DNA of 12,073 bases from Lysobacteraceae bacterium (lineage in GTDB: Bacteria; Pseudomonadota; Gammaproteobacteria; Xanthomonadales; Xanthomonadaceae): positions 1 through 12,073 of the forward strand of contig JAQGOI010000234.1 in the NCBI GenBank assembly GCA_028293685.1. The letters are read 5' to 3'. The notes below the pieces were generated by a model, which had not been told where the DNA came from, did not search any database, and saw nothing but the letters and a program-made list of their open reading frames with translations. Positions 1 through 7,500 of the stretch are shown here, piece after piece. Position 1 is the stretch's first letter; each line of letters begins with the position of its first letter. The translations under genes and the position numbers were made by a program.

Positions 1-719
1 AGCACGAGCCCGGGCCCATTCGGCGAAAGCAGAACCAGTCCCGGCAGGTCGTCGTCCGCCCCGTAACCGACGCCGTCGGCAACCGCTCCGCCGGTACCGG
101 GGCCGACCGGCACTTCGACCGGGTCGAGGATCTGATCGTTGTTGACGTCACCCACACCGTCGTACATCGGCTCGCCGCTGCTGGCCGGATCGCCCAGAGC
201 GGTCGCGCGTCCGGGATTGCCTCCATTGTCGGCAACGCCCGCCATGTCGATGCCGGGCGTGAATTCCACGTAGCGCTCATCGGACGGTCCAGTCGAGCAC
301 GGCGGAACGCCGCGGAAGAACGGCGGTGGCAGTTCGAGGCAGGCATCGGGATCGGTGAGGATCAGATAGCCCGTCTGATCGATGCCTGGAAACTGCATCG
401 GCGTGGCGTTGGTCGCGATGCCGAGCGCGTCCAGCGCCCCGTCGGCGTGGATCACCAGGGGCCAACCGCTGGCGAACTCGATGCCGTAGGGCAGCGTGGG
501 CTTGTAGCGCGGGGCTTCGATATCGAGCTTGACCAGGGGCGAAGGCTTCGTGCTGGTGCTGGTGTTCGTGCTCGAGTTGGTCGCGGCAACCTGCACGCCG
601 GCCAACGGGTGCATGGTCGCCGTGATGTCGGCCTGTACTGGCGAGGTTGGCCTGTCGGCATTGATCGTCAATGCCGCGGCGACGGCCAGCGTCAGGATGC
701 TGAACATTGGCAGGTTCAT
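1..719 (-). CDS. Secreted protein of unknown function with an EF-hand-like loop (C-terminus cut by window edge)
   Basis: The frame is open from an ATG at 719 down to the window edge, giving 239 codons with no stop. It begins MNLPMFSILTLAVAAALTIN, a short n-region and hydrophobic core consistent with a Sec signal peptide cleaved near residue 30. A Ser/Thr-rich linker follows at residues 47-61, then a Pro/Gly/Asp-rich region. Residues 191-202 (DVNNDQILDPVE) place Asp, Asn, Asp, Asp and Glu at positions 1, 3, 5, 9 and 12 of an EF-hand-like or dockerin-like calcium loop, although position 6 is Gln rather than the usual Gly. Cys127 and Cys141 could form a disulfide. I do not recognise the family. 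A second in-frame ATG lies at 707. The only good purine run, GAAGAGG at 740-746, sits 20 nt upstream of the ATG, which is too far for a normal ribosome site, so the exact start is uncertain. The gene diverges from fpr. Confidence 0.7.
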   Translation of the reverse strand, partial: MNLPMFSILTLAVAAALTINADRPTSPVQADITATMHPLAGVQVAATNSSTNTSTSTKPSPLVKLDIEAPRYKPTLPYGIEFASGWPLVIHADGALDALGIATNATPMQFPGIDQTGYLILTDPDACLELPPPFFRGVPPCSTGPSDERYVEFTPGIDMAGVADNGGNPGRATALGDPASSGEPMYDGVGDVNNDQILDPVEVPVGPGTGGAVADGVGYGADDDLPGLVLLSPNGPGLV

Positions 720-809
720 TGGCAGGTCCGTGGTGGTGACCTCTTCGACAACGACGCGCCCTGGCAACACCGGTCATGTGCGTGTCCTGCGGAAGTTTTT
801 GCCCGCGTT

Positions 810-815
810 TACAAT
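810..815 (+). promoter_or_regulatory. Candidate -10 element for fpr
   Basis: TACAAT matches the sigma-70 -10 consensus at five of six positions and lies 26 nt before the fpr ATG, so the leader would be short. No good -35 hexamer is visible 16-18 bp upstream, so this is a weak call based on one hexamer. No Shine-Dalgarno sequence is evident before the ATG. Confidence 0.3.
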
Positions 816-841
816 GCGCGTCCGCTTCCCGCCCGGCTCCC

Positions 842-1651
842 ATGTCTTCCGCTTTCGGCACCGAAACCGTGCTGGATGTCCGTCACTGGACGGACGATTA
901 CTTCAGCTTCACCACCACCCGCGACGACGGTTTCCGTTTCGACAACGGGCAGTTCGTGATGATCGGCCTGCAGGTTCCGCAGCCTGACGGCGCGCTACGG
1001 CCGCTACTGCGTGCGTATTCGATCGCCAGCGCCAATTGGGAAGAGCAGCTGGAGTTCTTCAGCATCAAGGTGCCAAACGGCCCGCTGACGTCACGACTGC
1101 AGCACATCCAGCCCGGCGACACACTGCTCGTCGGCCGCAAGCCCACCGGTACGCTGCTGCTCCATGACCTGCATCCCGGGCGGAATCTATACCTGCTGGG
1201 AACGGGAACCGGCTTAGCGCCATGGCTGGCGGTGATCAAGGACCCCGAAACCTACGAGCGCTTCGATACCGTCGTGCTGACCCATGGCGTACGCAATGCC
1301 AGCGACCTTGCGTATCGCGACTACATCGTCAACGAGCTGCCGCGACATGAGTTCCTCGGCGGGCAGATCGCGACGAAGCTGAAGTACTACCCGTCGGTGA
1401 CGCGCGAGGGATTCGTTTTCGACGGTCATGACCGACGCGGCCGGCTGACCGACCTGCTCGACAGCGGACGCATGGCCAGCGATCTCGGGATGCCGCCACT
1501 CGATGCGCAGCACGACCGCGCGATGATCTGCGGCGGTCCGCAGATGCTCGCCGACTTCCGTGCGCTGCTGGACGCGCGGGGTTTCAGCGCCGCCCCACGC
1601 ATCGGTGTGCCCGGGCATTACGTCTACGAACGGGCGTTCGTGGAGAAGTAG
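842..1651 (+). CDS. fpr: Ferredoxin/flavodoxin-NADP(+) reductase
   Basis: This 269-residue cytosolic flavoprotein moves electrons between NADPH and ferredoxin or flavodoxin, a family linked to oxidative stress and Fe-S biogenesis. The FAD domain carries RAYS at residues 57-60. The NADP domain carries the GTGTGLAP loop at 120-127 and CGGPQML at 230-236. The C-terminus, YVYERAFVEK, is the ending typical of the Azotobacter/Pseudomonas-type bacterial reductases. The ATG at 842 was chosen because the protein then starts at the usual family length; an in-frame ATG at 776 would add 22 residues unlike the family. No clear ribosome site precedes the ATG. The gene stands alone: its left neighbour is divergent, and about 220 bp including a REP cluster separate it from lexA. 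Confidence 0.93.
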   Translation: MSSAFGTETVLDVRHWTDDYFSFTTTRDDGFRFDNGQFVMIGLQVPQPDGALRPLLRAYSIASANWEEQLEFFSIKVPNGPLTSRLQHIQPGDTLLVGRKPTGTLLLHDLHPGRNLYLLGTGTGLAPWLAVIKDPETYERFDTVVLTHGVRNASDLAYRDYIVNELPRHEFLGGQIATKLKYYPSVTREGFVFDGHDRRGRLTDLLDSGRMASDLGMPPLDAQHDRAMICGGPQMLADFRALLDARGFSAAPRIGVPGHYVYERAFVEK

Positions 1652-1670
1652 CGGCGCTTGCGGTTGCTCT

Positions 1671-1711
1671 TTGTGGGAGCAGGTTGCTGCACTTTGGGAG
1701 CAGGTTGCTGC
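1671..1711 (+). repeat. Two tandem REP-like units
   Basis: Two near-identical units follow the fpr stop, at 1671-1690 and about 1692-1711. Each contains TGGGAGCAGGTTGCTGC. Inside each, AGCA and TGCT can pair around a GGT loop. They share the TGGGAGC head with the unit starting at 1714 but have a different hairpin core. They appear to be direct copies of one REP-type intergenic repeat. Confidence 0.7.
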
Positions 1712-1713
1712 TC

Positions 1714-1773
1714 TTGTGGGAGCGACGTCAGTCGCGATCGGGGCTGGCATCGCGACTGACGTCACTCCCACAA
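1714..1773. repeat. Inverted pair of REP units (BIME-like palindrome)
   Basis: The left arm at 1714-1738 and the right arm at 1749-1773 are inverted copies of a TTGTGGGAGCGACGTCAGTC-type unit ending in GCGAT. They match at 24 of 25 positions (C versus T at the ninth base of TGTGGGAGC) around a 10-nt loop. Each arm also folds on itself, GCGAC with GTCGC around a GTCA loop, which is the usual REP design. No T-run follows the stem on either strand, so it is not a standard intrinsic terminator. A large hairpin here could still protect the 3' end of fpr mRNA or insulate the operon downstream. No REP-associated transposase is present in the window. Confidence 0.8.
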
Positions 1774-1818
1774 AAAGCCAGCTTCACCCTCCACCTTTAA
1801 TACTTGCTGTAACTCGTT

Positions 1819-1839
1819 GAATTGGCTGCGTCTCAATTC
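1819..1839. promoter_or_regulatory. Inverted repeat upstream of lexA
   Basis: GAATTG at 1819-1824 and CAATTC at 1834-1839 form a perfect 6-bp dyad with 9 bp between the arms. It lies 32-52 bp before the lexA ATG, in the -35 region of the candidate promoter. It could be a regulator site. A 6-bp dyad in an AT-richer patch may also arise by chance. Confidence 0.3.
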
Positions 1840-1852
1840 CTGCGACAGGCAA

Positions 1853-1870
1853 GGTACTAAAATAGGCACC
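1853..1870 (+). promoter_or_regulatory. Candidate LexA operator overlapping a -10 element of lexA
   Basis: GGTAC at 1853-1857 and GCACC at 1866-1870 form an imperfect dyad, GGTnC-N8-GnACC, ending directly before the lexA ATG. TAAAAT at 1858-1863 is a five-of-six match to a sigma-70 -10 element and lies between the half-sites. A start point 6-8 nt downstream would fall at the ATG itself, so the message may be leaderless. No strong Shine-Dalgarno sequence precedes the ATG, which fits that reading. A repressor bound here would block polymerase, as expected for LexA self-control. The E. coli SOS box (CTG-N10-CAG) is absent from the lexA upstream region. Confidence 0.4.
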
Positions 1871-2500
1871 ATGCCCGACCTCACCGACCGCCAGCAGGCC
1901 ATCCTGACCTTCGTCCGCGAGCGCATCGCGGCTGACGGCATGCCTCCGACCTGGGCGGAGATCGCGCGCGCGTTTGGTTTCCGCCAGACCCGCGCGGCGC
2001 AGAAACACCTGCAGGCGCTGGAAGCCAAGGGCTATCTGACGCTGTTGCCCGGTAAAGCGCGGGGCATCCGGCTGCCTGGAACCGGAGGCATGGCACGTCG
2101 CAACGATCCGCTGCAGTTACCCATTCTCGGACGGGTCGCCGCAGGCATGCCGATCGGTGCCGATGCCCCGATCGACGCGGACGCCGAGCGCCATCTGTTG
2201 CTGGATGGCGGGCTGTTTTCTTTGCCACCGGATTACCTGCTGCGCGTGCAGGGCGATTCGATGCGCGATGACGGCATCCTCGATGGCGACCTGGTCGCGG
2301 TGCATCGCACATCGCAGGCACGCAGCGGCCAGGTCGTGGTCGCACGCGTGGATGACGAAATCACCATCAAGCGCCTGCTGGTCACGGCCGATGGCATCCG
2401 TCTGCTGCCGCGTCATCCCGACTTCGCGCCGATCACGGTCCAGCCCGGCCAGGACTTCGCCATCGAAGGCGTGTACTGCGGCCTCATCCGGAAGGGCTGA
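1871..2500 (+). CDS. lexA: LexA family SOS repressor/autoprotease of the imuAB-dnaE2 cassette
   Basis: The 209-residue protein is a full-length LexA. Residues 1-65 form the winged helix-turn-helix domain. The C-terminal peptidase S24 domain has the Ala91-Gly92 cleavage bond in RVAAG, the nucleophile Ser130 in GDSM and the general base Lys167 in ITIKRL, so RecA-stimulated self-cleavage should be intact. Compared with E. coli LexA, the DNA-contacting positions 39, 41, 44 and 45 are Gln, Arg, Gln and Lys instead of Ser, Asn, Glu and Glu, so it probably reads a different operator. This is typical of the second LexA (LexA2) of mutasome cassettes. The ATG at 1871 matches the family start MxxLTxRQQ; an upstream in-frame ATG at 1817 would add 18 unrelated residues. 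It is the first gene of the operon, and imuA begins 1 bp after its stop. The symbol lexA2 may fit if a second lexA exists in the genome. Confidence 0.93.
   Translation: MPDLTDRQQAILTFVRERIAADGMPPTWAEIARAFGFRQTRAAQKHLQALEAKGYLTLLPGKARGIRLPGTGGMARRNDPLQLPILGRVAAGMPIGADAPIDADAERHLLLDGGLFSLPPDYLLRVQGDSMRDDGILDGDLVAVHRTSQARSGQVVVARVDDEITIKRLLVTADGIRLLPRHPDFAPITVQPGQDFAIEGVYCGLIRKG
2490..2496 (+). promoter_or_regulatory. Strong ribosome binding site fixing the imuA GTG start
   Basis: GGAAGGG lies inside the last codons of lexA, 5 nt before a GTG at 2502. No in-frame ATG lies nearby, so this site decides the start and indicates translational coupling of imuA to lexA. Confidence 0.75.
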
Positions 2501-2501
2501 C

Positions 2502-3128
2502 GTGGGACAGGTCGTTGCGCTCGATGCGTTGCTGTCCGACCCACGCGTCTGGCGTGGCCAGCCGACAACCGCGCTGCCAATGCCGACGCAACCCACCGGC
2601 CATGCGGCACTGGATGCCGCCCTGCCCTGGGGTGGCTGGCCCGAAGCGGCGTTGACCGAACTGTTGCTGCCGGCTGACGGGCTCGGTGAACTGCGCCTGC
2701 TGTTGCCGACGCTGGCGCGACTGACACAGAGCGGGCACGACATCGCGATCGTCGCACCACCCTACCTGCCCTATCCCGCCGGCTGGCGACAGGCCGGTGT
2801 CGACTTCGCGCATGTGCACCTGGTCGATGCCAGTGCACGCGATGCCCTGTGGGCGAGCGAGCAATGCCTGCGCGCGGGTTGCCTGTCGGCCGTGCTGTGC
2901 TGGCCGCAACAGGCGGACGACCGCGCCTTGCGCCGCCTGCAGGTCGCCGCCGACACGGGGCGGGTCATGGGATTCGCATTCCGCGATGCGCGCGCCGCGC
3001 GCAATCCGTCGCCAGCAGCGCTGCGCATCGCCATCGACAGCACGCCGCCGCAATTGCGCGTGCTCAAGTGTCGCGGCGGACTGGCGCCGGTGCGGCCAAT
3101 TCCCATCCACGCGCCTGCCGCGGCCTGA
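2502..3128 (+). CDS. imuA: ImuA, RecA-like/SulA-like accessory protein of the mutasome
   Basis: This 208-residue protein sits between lexA and imuB, where ImuA is found in Proteobacteria. ImuA is a RecA-fold protein without recombinase function that works with ImuB and DnaE2 in translesion synthesis. Recognisable features are the LPWGGWPEAALTELLLPADG region at residues 41-60, which resembles the start of the RecA core, and a beta-strand pattern IAIVAPPYLPYPAGW at 81-95. The place of a Walker A loop reads PADGLGEL at residues 57-64, with Glu63 where ATP-binding RecA has Lys, so ATP binding is unlikely. The start is a GTG 1 bp after the lexA stop, set by a strong Shine-Dalgarno sequence. The Pro/Ala-rich tail ends 15 bp before imuB. 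The call rests partly on operon context, because ImuA sequences are poorly conserved. Confidence 0.88.
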   Translation: MGQVVALDALLSDPRVWRGQPTTALPMPTQPTGHAALDAALPWGGWPEAALTELLLPADGLGELRLLLPTLARLTQSGHDIAIVAPPYLPYPAGWRQAGVDFAHVHLVDASARDALWASEQCLRAGCLSAVLCWPQQADDRALRRLQVAADTGRVMGFAFRDARAARNPSPAALRIAIDSTPPQLRVLKCRGGLAPVRPIPIHAPAAA

Positions 3129-3143
3129 TGGCGGCCGACTGCA

Positions 3144-4565
3144 ATGCTCTGGGCCTGCATCCTCCTGCCGCAACTGGCGCTTGATGGCGTCCTCCGCCGC
3201 CATCCGCAACCTGAGCGTCCGCTTGCGCTGGTGACAGGGCCTGCGCAGAAGCGCGTGCTGGCTGCCGTCAATCCGGCCGCAGCGCGCGCAGGCCTGCACG
3301 CCGGACAGGCGCTCGCGGCGGCGTATGCCTTGTTGTCGGACTTCGCCACGGTCGAATACGACACTGACGAAGTCGCGCGCTGGCGCGATTTCCTGGCGGC
3401 ATGGGCGTATCGCTACAGCTCACAGGTCGGGATCGTTTTCGAGGACGCGATCGTGCTGGAGATCCAGGCGAGCCTCAGCCTGTTCGGCCCCTGGCCGCAC
3501 TTCGAGCGGCGACTACGCGAGGACCTGGTTGCGCTGGGCTTTTCACACCGCATCGCCGTCGCGCCGACGGCAAGGGCCGCATGGCTTCTGGCCGACACGC
3601 ACGATGGCCTTGCGTTGACGCAAGCCTCGATCCTGGACAACACCCTCGCCCGCGTTCCCGTCGCACACGCACGGCTGGATGCGAAGACGGCGCAGGCGTT
3701 GCATGCGATGGGCTTGCGCCGGCTGGGGCAACTGTTCGCCGCTCCACGCGCGTCGCTGCTGCAACGTTTCGGCAGTGGCCTGCTCGACCACCTCGACCGC
3801 ATGCGTGGGATCGCGCCCGATCCTTTCCCGCTGTATCGACCACCGGATCGCTTCGACCTGCGGCTCGAACTTCCCTATGACGTCGAATACTCCCAGGCCC
3901 TGCTGTTTCCGTTGCGACGCATGACGGCCGATCTGGCGGCTTTCCTCACCGGCCGCGATGGCGGCGTGCAACGTTTCGTGTTGCATCTTGAACACGAAGA
4001 CCATCCCGACACCACCGTCGTCGTCGGCCTGCTCGCCGCCGAGCGCGATCCGGCCCTGTTGTTCGAACTGGCACGCGGCCGCCTTGAACAGGCGAGGATT
4101 CCCGCACCAGTGCGTGGATTCCGCCTGATCGCGGAAGAGCTTCCGCCATTTGTTCCCGCCGGACGCGAACTGTTCGATGAGCGTGCATCGCAGGCGGTGC
4201 CCTGGACGACATTGCGCGAACGCCTGCGTGCGCGACTGGGCGACGATGCGGTCTACGCACTTGCGCCGGCCGACGACCATCGTCCGGAACAGGCATGGCG
4301 GCGCATGCCGTTGCCCATGGCACTGCCCTCGGCCATCGAAGCAGCGCCGCGACCGACGTGGCTGCTGCACAGGCCAATCCCCCTGCGCGATTCCAGCCTG
4401 CGCATCGTGACCGGTCCCGAACGCGTGGAAAGCGGATGGTGGGATGGCGGCGATATCCGCCGCGATTATTACGTCGTCCAGACCAGCAGCGGCCAGCGCG
4501 CGTGGGCGTATCGCGGCGTGGGCGAATCGGACACGCCCTTCATGCTGCATGGGTGGTTTGCGTGA
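3144..4565 (+). CDS. imuB: ImuB, Y-family polymerase-like mutasome hub protein
   Basis: The 473-residue protein is an inactive Y-family polymerase homolog that links DnaE2, ImuA and the sliding clamp. It begins [14 protein letters not shown], the characteristic ImuB start, in place of the metal-binding DMDCFFA strand of DinB-type enzymes. The SIDEAY catalytic motif is also missing; the corresponding stretch is [17 protein letters not shown] at residues 99-115, so polymerase activity is not expected. A helix-hairpin-helix lies around residues 186-212 and a little-finger-like region follows. QALLF at 251-255 resembles the beta-clamp pentapeptide. The C-terminal 100 residues, with the conserved PxWLLxxPxPL stretch near 404-414, are typical of ImuB. 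The ATG at 3144 is the only start that preserves the family N-terminus; the ATG overlapping the imuA stop at 3128 is out of frame. The end overlaps dnaE2 by 4 bp (GTGA). Confidence 0.95.
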   Translation: MLWACILLPQLALDGVLRRHPQPERPLALVTGPAQKRVLAAVNPAAARAGLHAGQALAAAYALLSDFATVEYDTDEVARWRDFLAAWAYRYSSQVGIVFEDAIVLEIQASLSLFGPWPHFERRLREDLVALGFSHRIAVAPTARAAWLLADTHDGLALTQASILDNTLARVPVAHARLDAKTAQALHAMGLRRLGQLFAAPRASLLQRFGSGLLDHLDRMRGIAPDPFPLYRPPDRFDLRLELPYDVEYSQALLFPLRRMTADLAAFLTGRDGGVQRFVLHLEHEDHPDTTVVVGLLAAERDPALLFELARGRLEQARIPAPVRGFRLIAEELPPFVPAGRELFDERASQAVPWTTLRERLRARLGDDAVYALAPADDHRPEQAWRRMPLPMALPSAIEAAPRPTWLLHRPIPLRDSSLRIVTGPERVESGWWDGGDIRRDYYVVQTSSGQRAWAYRGVGESDTPFMLHGWFA

Positions 4566-7500
4566 CGGAACAGCAGCCATTGACGCATGACCTCCGGGGC
4601 AAGAGCACCCCTCCCAAACCATCCCCTTCGCCGCGCGAAAAAGAGGGAGACAAGCTTCTTTCGCTGTGCGAAAGGGATGGAGAAGGGTCTGTCCCCGCTT
4701 CGCCTGGGAAGAAGCAGAACGCCGCTTACGCCGAGCTGCATTGCCTGTCCGATTTCAGCTTCGGACACGGCGCGTCAAGCGCGGGCGAACTGTTTACCCG
4801 TGCGCAACAGCAGGGCTACCGCGCGCTGGCGATCACCGACGAGGCATCGTTGGCCGGCATCGTGCGTGCGCTGGAAGCATCGCGTGCGACCGGCGTGCCG
4901 TTGATCGTCGGCAGCGAGATCACACTCGACAATGCATCGGAAAAGCCGGGATTGAAGCTCGTACTGCTGGTCGAAAACGCCATCGGTTACGGCACGCTGT
5001 GCCGGTTGCTGACACAAGGCCGCCGACGCTCGGTCAAGGGCGGCTATTCACTGACGCGCAGCGATATCGACAATGGTCTTCCCGGCCTGCTGGTCCTCTG
5101 GGTGCCCGATGCAACGCCCTCGCCTGCGGACGGCCAATGGCTGAAGCAGCGCTTCGACGGCCGCCTTTGGCTGGCAGTGGAGCTGCACCGCGGCGCCGAC
5201 GACGCCCACCGCCTGCAGGCGTTGCTGGCGCTGTCGCAAGCGCTGGGCATTCCCGCCGTCGCCAGCGGCGATGTGCACATGCACGTACGCGGTCGTCGTG
5301 CGTTGCAGGACACGATGACGGCGATCCGCCATCGCACGACGATTGCATTGGCCGGAAAACGCCTGTTTCCCAATGGCGAACGCCACTTGCGTACGCACCG
5401 TGCGCTGGCTGCGATCCATCCGCGGCACCTGCTCACCGAAACGCTGCGCATTGCCGAGCGTTGCACGTTCGCGCTCGACAAGGACCTGCAGTACGAATAT
5501 CCGCACGAGCTGGTTCCCGCCGGCCACACCCCTGCAACATGGCTGCGCAAATTGACCGAAGACGGCATCGAACGGCGCTGGCCTGGCGGCAGCGGCGAAA
5601 TGAACGCGCTGGCGCGCGCCAAGGCACTGCCGCTGATCGAAAAGGAACTCAAGCTGATCGCGAAGCTGTCCTACGAACCGTATTTCCTGACTGTGCACGA
5701 CATCGTCGATTTCGCATGCCGGCGCGGCATCCTCTGTCAGGGACGCGGATCGGCGGCCAATTCCGCGGTCTGTTTCGTCCTGGGCATCACCTCGATCGAT
5801 CCAGGTCGGATGAACATGTTGTTCGAACGATTCCTGTCGGAGGAGCGCAAGGAGCCGCCGGACATCGATGTCGACTTCGAACACGAGCGGCGCGAGGAAG
5901 TCATCCAGTACATCTACACCCGTTACGGCCGCGAACGTGCCGCCATCGCGGCGACCGTGATCCGTTATCGCGCGCGCAGTGCGGTGCGCGATGTCGCGCG
6001 CGCACTCGGGCTGCCCGAAGACCAGCTGGCGCAACTCAGCCGGAGCACGAGTTCATGGAGCAGCGATGCACCGGCATCCGAGCGTCTGCGCGAATACGGG
6101 TTCGATCCAGCCAGTCCGCTGATGCAACGCCTGGTCATGCTGGTCGGGCAGCTGCTCGGCAAGCCGCGGCATCTTTCGCAGCATGTCGGCGGTTTCGTGA
6201 TCTCCGAGGCGCCACTGCACACGCTGGTCCCGGTCGAAAATGCGGCGATGGCCGATCGCACCATCATCCAGTGGGACAAGGACGATCTCGACATCCTCGG
6301 CCTGCTCAAGGTCGACGTACTCGCGCTGGGCATGCTCACCTGCGTGCGCAAGGCGCTGGACCTGATGCGCACGCATCGCGGACGCGACCTGACGCCGGCA
6401 ACGATTCCTGCGGAAGATCCCGTCACCTACGCGATGATCCAGCGCGGCGATGTCATCGGCACGTTCCAGGTCGAATCGCGCGCGCAGATGGCGATGCTGC
6501 CGCGGCTCAGGCCGGCGTGTTTCTACGACCTGGTGATCGAGGTCGCCATCGTGCGGCCGGGCCCGATCCAGGGCGGGATGGTGCATCCCTACCTGCGCCG
6601 GAGGCAGGGACTTGATCCGGTCGAATACCCGTCCGAGGAACTCAGGCCGGTGTTCGAACGCACGCTGGGCGTGCCGTTGTTCCAGGAACAGGTGATGCAA
6701 CTGGCGATCACCGCGGCCGAATACACGCCCGGCGAGGCCGACCAATTGCGCCGTGCGATGGCGGCGTGGAAACGCCATGGCGGGATGGGACCACATCATG
6801 ATCGCCTGGTCTCGCGCATGGTCGAGCGCGGCTACACGCTGGAATTCGCCGAGCGCATCTTCGAGCAGATCAAGGGCTTCGGCAGTTATGGCTTCCCCGA
6901 ATCGCATGCCGCCAGCTTCGCGCTGATCACCTATGTCAGCTGCTGGATCAAGTGTCACGAACCGGCGGCGTTTTCCTGTGCGCTGTTGAATTCATTGCCG
7001 ATGGGCTTCTACCAGCCGCCGCAACTGGTCGCCGATGCACGCCAGCATGGCATCGACGTACGTCCGGTGGATGTGCGTTACAGCGACTGGGATTGCACGC
7101 TGGAGGCCGATGACTCCTGCATCACTCCTTCCCCCGCAACCGGTGGAAGTCAAACCCCACAGCCTGCCTTGCGCCTCGGCATGCGCCTGATCCATGGCAT
7201 GCAGCAAACGGTGGCCGAACGCATCAGCGCCGCACGCACGCAAGGCGCTTTCCTTGATCTTGAGGATCTTGTCGCGCGTGCCGACCTGGATCGCGGCAGC
7301 CTGGATCGCCTGGCTGAAGCGGGCGCGCTGCGCGGGCTCGCCGGGCATCGGCATCGCGCACGCTGGCACAGCGCAGCGACGGAAAAACAACTGCCGTTGT
7401 TTGCAGCCGAAGGCGTCATCGATGCCCGTGGCAGCGCCGAGCAGCGCATCGCCATTCCGCCGCCCAGTGCCTTCGAGGATACGCGCGCCGATTACGCCAG

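Noticed and set aside
447..987. Forward frames opposite the left-edge secreted protein
   Set aside because: The reverse frame has a signal peptide and an EF-hand-like loop; the forward ones are compositional shadows that run into fpr out of frame.
1714..1773. Intrinsic terminator for fpr
   Set aside because: The stem is strong but no T-run follows on the plus strand, and the arms are REP units; a terminator role remains possible but is not supported.
1801..1870. E. coli-type SOS box (CTG-N10-CAG) upstream of lexA
   Set aside because: No CTG in this stretch has a CAG at the right distance.
3128..3130. ATG overlapping the imuA stop (TGATG) as the imuB start
   Set aside because: It is out of frame with imuB, whose conserved N-terminus begins at 3144.
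3543..4622. Long reverse-strand frame (359 codons) opposite imuB
   Set aside because: It lies wholly antisense to a confidently identified gene, its translation is low-complexity Arg/Ala/Gln/His-rich, and GC-rich codon bias produces such frames.
4666..6615. 649-codon forward frame overlapping dnaE2
   Set aside because: It is an out-of-frame shadow of dnaE2, with Arg/Ala-rich sequence and no recognisable motifs.
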